NCBI GenBank assembly: GCA_002401955.1
Contig: NVUQ01000005.1
Location: 1 to 64,000 of the forward strand
DNA: 64,000 nt
Source of the DNA: Flavobacteriales bacterium
Lineage (GTDB): Bacteria > Bacteroidota > Bacteroidia > Flavobacteriales_E > Vicingaceae
Reading direction: 5' to 3'
Positions within the stretch are counted from its first letter, which is position 1. The number at the start of each line of letters is the position of its first letter. Under the pieces are notes generated by a model. The model was not told the origin of the DNA and did not search any database. It saw only the letters and a program-made list of their open reading frames with translations. Made by a program: the position numbers and the translations under genes. Positions 62,717 through 64,000 of this stretch are shown in pieces.

Positions 62717-64000
62717 ATTCTTCAACCATTTCGGTTTTAAATTCAGAAGTAGTATGAAAAGTTATTTCAGGATAATCGTTTTCTGCACTTTGTAATAAAA
62801 ATTTTGTTTGAGCTAAAAACACATAGTTATTATCTTTATCCTTTGCAATGTTTTGTGCTTTACGCCTAACAAATTCTTCCATTTTCCCTTCGTTATCAGT
62901 TGTCATCCAGCACGCTTTGTGTAAGTTTTTAGCTTCAAAAGCAGCAGAAGCACCATATTCATGTTCTAAACGATACTGAATTACTTCAAACTGTAATTCT
63001 CCAACCGTACCTACAATTTTACGATTACCAGGTTGTTGAATAAACAATTGAGCAACCCCCTCATCGGTTAATTGCTGAATCCCTTTTTCTAATTGCTTGG
63101 TTTTCATAGGATCTCTATTCACCAATTCTTTAAATATTTCAGGAGAAAAGCTAGGTATTCCTTGAAACTCCATTTTTTCACCTTCCGTTAAAGTATCTCC
63201 AATTTTAAAGTTTCCAGTATCGTACAAACCAATTACATCACCAGGGAAAGCTTCTTCAATAACGCTTTTATCTTGAGCCATAAAGCTGGTAGGATTACTA
63301 AAACGCATTTTTTTATCGATTCTAACATGCTGATAAAACTTGTTTCTTTCAAACTTACCAGAGCAAATTCTTAAAAAAGCAATACGATCTCTATGTTTAG
63401 GGTCTAAGTTGGCATGTATTTTAAAAATAAAACCACTAAATTTAGTATCTGTAGGGTGAATAACTTTAAGATTTGTTTCCCTGCTTCTAGGAAAAGGGGC
63501 AATCTTAACGAAAGTGTCTAACAACTCTTGAACCCCAAAATTATTTAATGCACTTCCAAAAAATACAGGAGCTAATTCTCCGGCATTATAAGCTTCTACA
63601 CTAAACTTATCATAAACACCTTCAATTAACTCTACATTCTCTCTTAATTCAACTGCAGCATCACCAATTTGCTCATCAAGAATAGGGTCATTAATATCTT
63701 TAATGGAAACAATGTCACTTTCCATTTTAGTTTTGTTGCTATCAAATAAGTTTAAATGATTCTCAAACATATTGTAAACCCCTTGAAAAGTACTTCCAAT
63801 TCCAATAGGCCAACTTAGGGGTCTAACTTTAATTCCTAAGTTAGATTCTATTTCATCCAATAAATCAAAAGAATCTTGACCTTCACGGTCCATTTTATTA
63901 ATAAAAACAATAACAGGAGTCTTTCGCATTCTACATACCTCCATCAATTTTTTTGTTTGAGCCTCAACACCATTGGCACAATCAATTACCAAAATAACAC
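62715..64000 (-). CDS. prfC: Peptide chain release factor 3, partial
   Basis: A translational GTPase that recycles RF1 and RF2 from the ribosome. Only the C-terminal part (about 428 codons) is in the window; the frame stays open to base 64000, so the start and the P-loop lie outside. Visible parts are the G-domain end (VIDCANGVEAQTKKLMEVCRMRKTPVIVFINKMDREG with the NKMD motif), domain II (APVFFGSALNNFGVQELLDTFVKIAP, FIFKIHANLDPKHRDRIAFLRICSGKF) and the RF3 C-terminal domain (VAQLFIQQPGNRKIVGTVGELQFEVIQYRLEHEYG). The ORF track's first Met is internal. Confidence 0.93.
   Translation of the reverse strand, partial: VILVIDCANGVEAQTKKLMEVCRMRKTPVIVFINKMDREGQDSFDLLDEIESNLGIKVRPLSWPIGIGSTFQGVYNMFENHLNLFDSNKTKMESDIVSIKDINDPILDEQIGDAAVELRENVELIEGVYDKFSVEAYNAGELAPVFFGSALNNFGVQELLDTFVKIAPFPRSRETNLKVIHPTDTKFSGFIFKIHANLDPKHRDRIAFLRICSGKFERNKFYQHVRIDKKMRFSNPTSFMAQDKSVIEEAFPGDVIGLYDTGNFKIGDTLTEGEKMEFQGIPSFSPEIFKELVNRDPMKTKQLEKGIQQLTDEGVAQLFIQQPGNRKIVGTVGELQFEVIQYRLEHEYGASAAFEAKNLHKACWMTTDNEGKMEEFVRRKAQNIAKDKDNNYVFLAQTKFLLQSAENDYPEITFHTTSEFKTEMVEE

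Overview
The window comes from a low-GC member of the Bacteroidota, most likely a marine-type Flavobacteriales relative. The evidence is the many secreted proteins ending in a type IX secretion (T9SS) C-terminal sorting domain (YPNP...GIYFLQI...KFIKE), promoters of the TAnnTTTG type, weak Shine-Dalgarno signals, AT-rich spacers, and families typical of the phylum (DUF4476, OstA/LptA-like, HIIGGDI/PKD proteins, 'natural product precursor' leader peptides). No rRNA, tRNA, CRISPR array, intact insertion sequence or prophage was recognised.

Layout. 1-1033: no clear gene; hairpins and a coding remnant. 1034-5095 (minus): paaH, a four-helix-bundle gene, a 54-bp tandem repeat, paaG and a biotin carboxylase. 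5227-8537 (plus): BatA-like membrane protein and a dihydroorotase homologue that lacks the HxH metal motif. 8583-14361 (minus): small lipoproteins, NADH dehydrogenase 2, lipase, mnmA, MORN-like protein. 14593-16644: M49 peptidase, followed by a repeat-rich spacer with a T9SS-domain pseudogene. 17359-20775: large T9SS protein related to PNGase F. 20836-30159: paaI, paaJ, a DUF1801-like gene, spoT, fur, a STAS protein, purA and an LptA-like gene. 30208-35313: PKD T9SS protein and a CRTAC/ASPIC-UnbV lipoprotein.

The most interesting region is 35.3-57.3 kb. It contains three tandem T9SS surface-protein genes (FG-GAP, leucine-rich repeat and LamG types), a secreted protein of unknown family, a TPR sensor kinase, and a class I lanthipeptide operon: precursor peptide, LanC, full-length LanB, C39-peptidase ABC exporter and HlyD adaptor. 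A divergently transcribed propeller/LytS-type sensor kinase and LytTR response regulator sit beside it. Five upstream regions in this locus carry the same architecture: two LytTR-type half-sites (ACCGTTCGTAAA-like) exactly 20 bp apart, then exactly 27 bp, then a TAnnTTTG-like -7 element. The five sites precede the three T9SS genes, the unknown secreted protein and the lanthipeptide precursor. I infer one LytTR regulon joining lanthipeptide production to a changing set of surface proteins, possibly with the peptide as signal. The regulatory layout is read from the sequence; the function is inference.

57.3-64.0 kb: small lipoprotein, SCO1/SenC and TlpA-like thioredoxin proteins, alpha/beta hydrolase, LpxL-family acyltransferase, DUF4476 protein, and peptide chain release factor 3 (prfC) cut by the window end.

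The core metabolic genes suggest aerobic growth with phenylacetate or aromatic-CoA breakdown (paaG, paaH, paaI and paaJ, dispersed), an NDH-2 respiratory chain and Sco-dependent oxidase assembly. Several spacers hold short tandem or palindromic repeats, noted separately.
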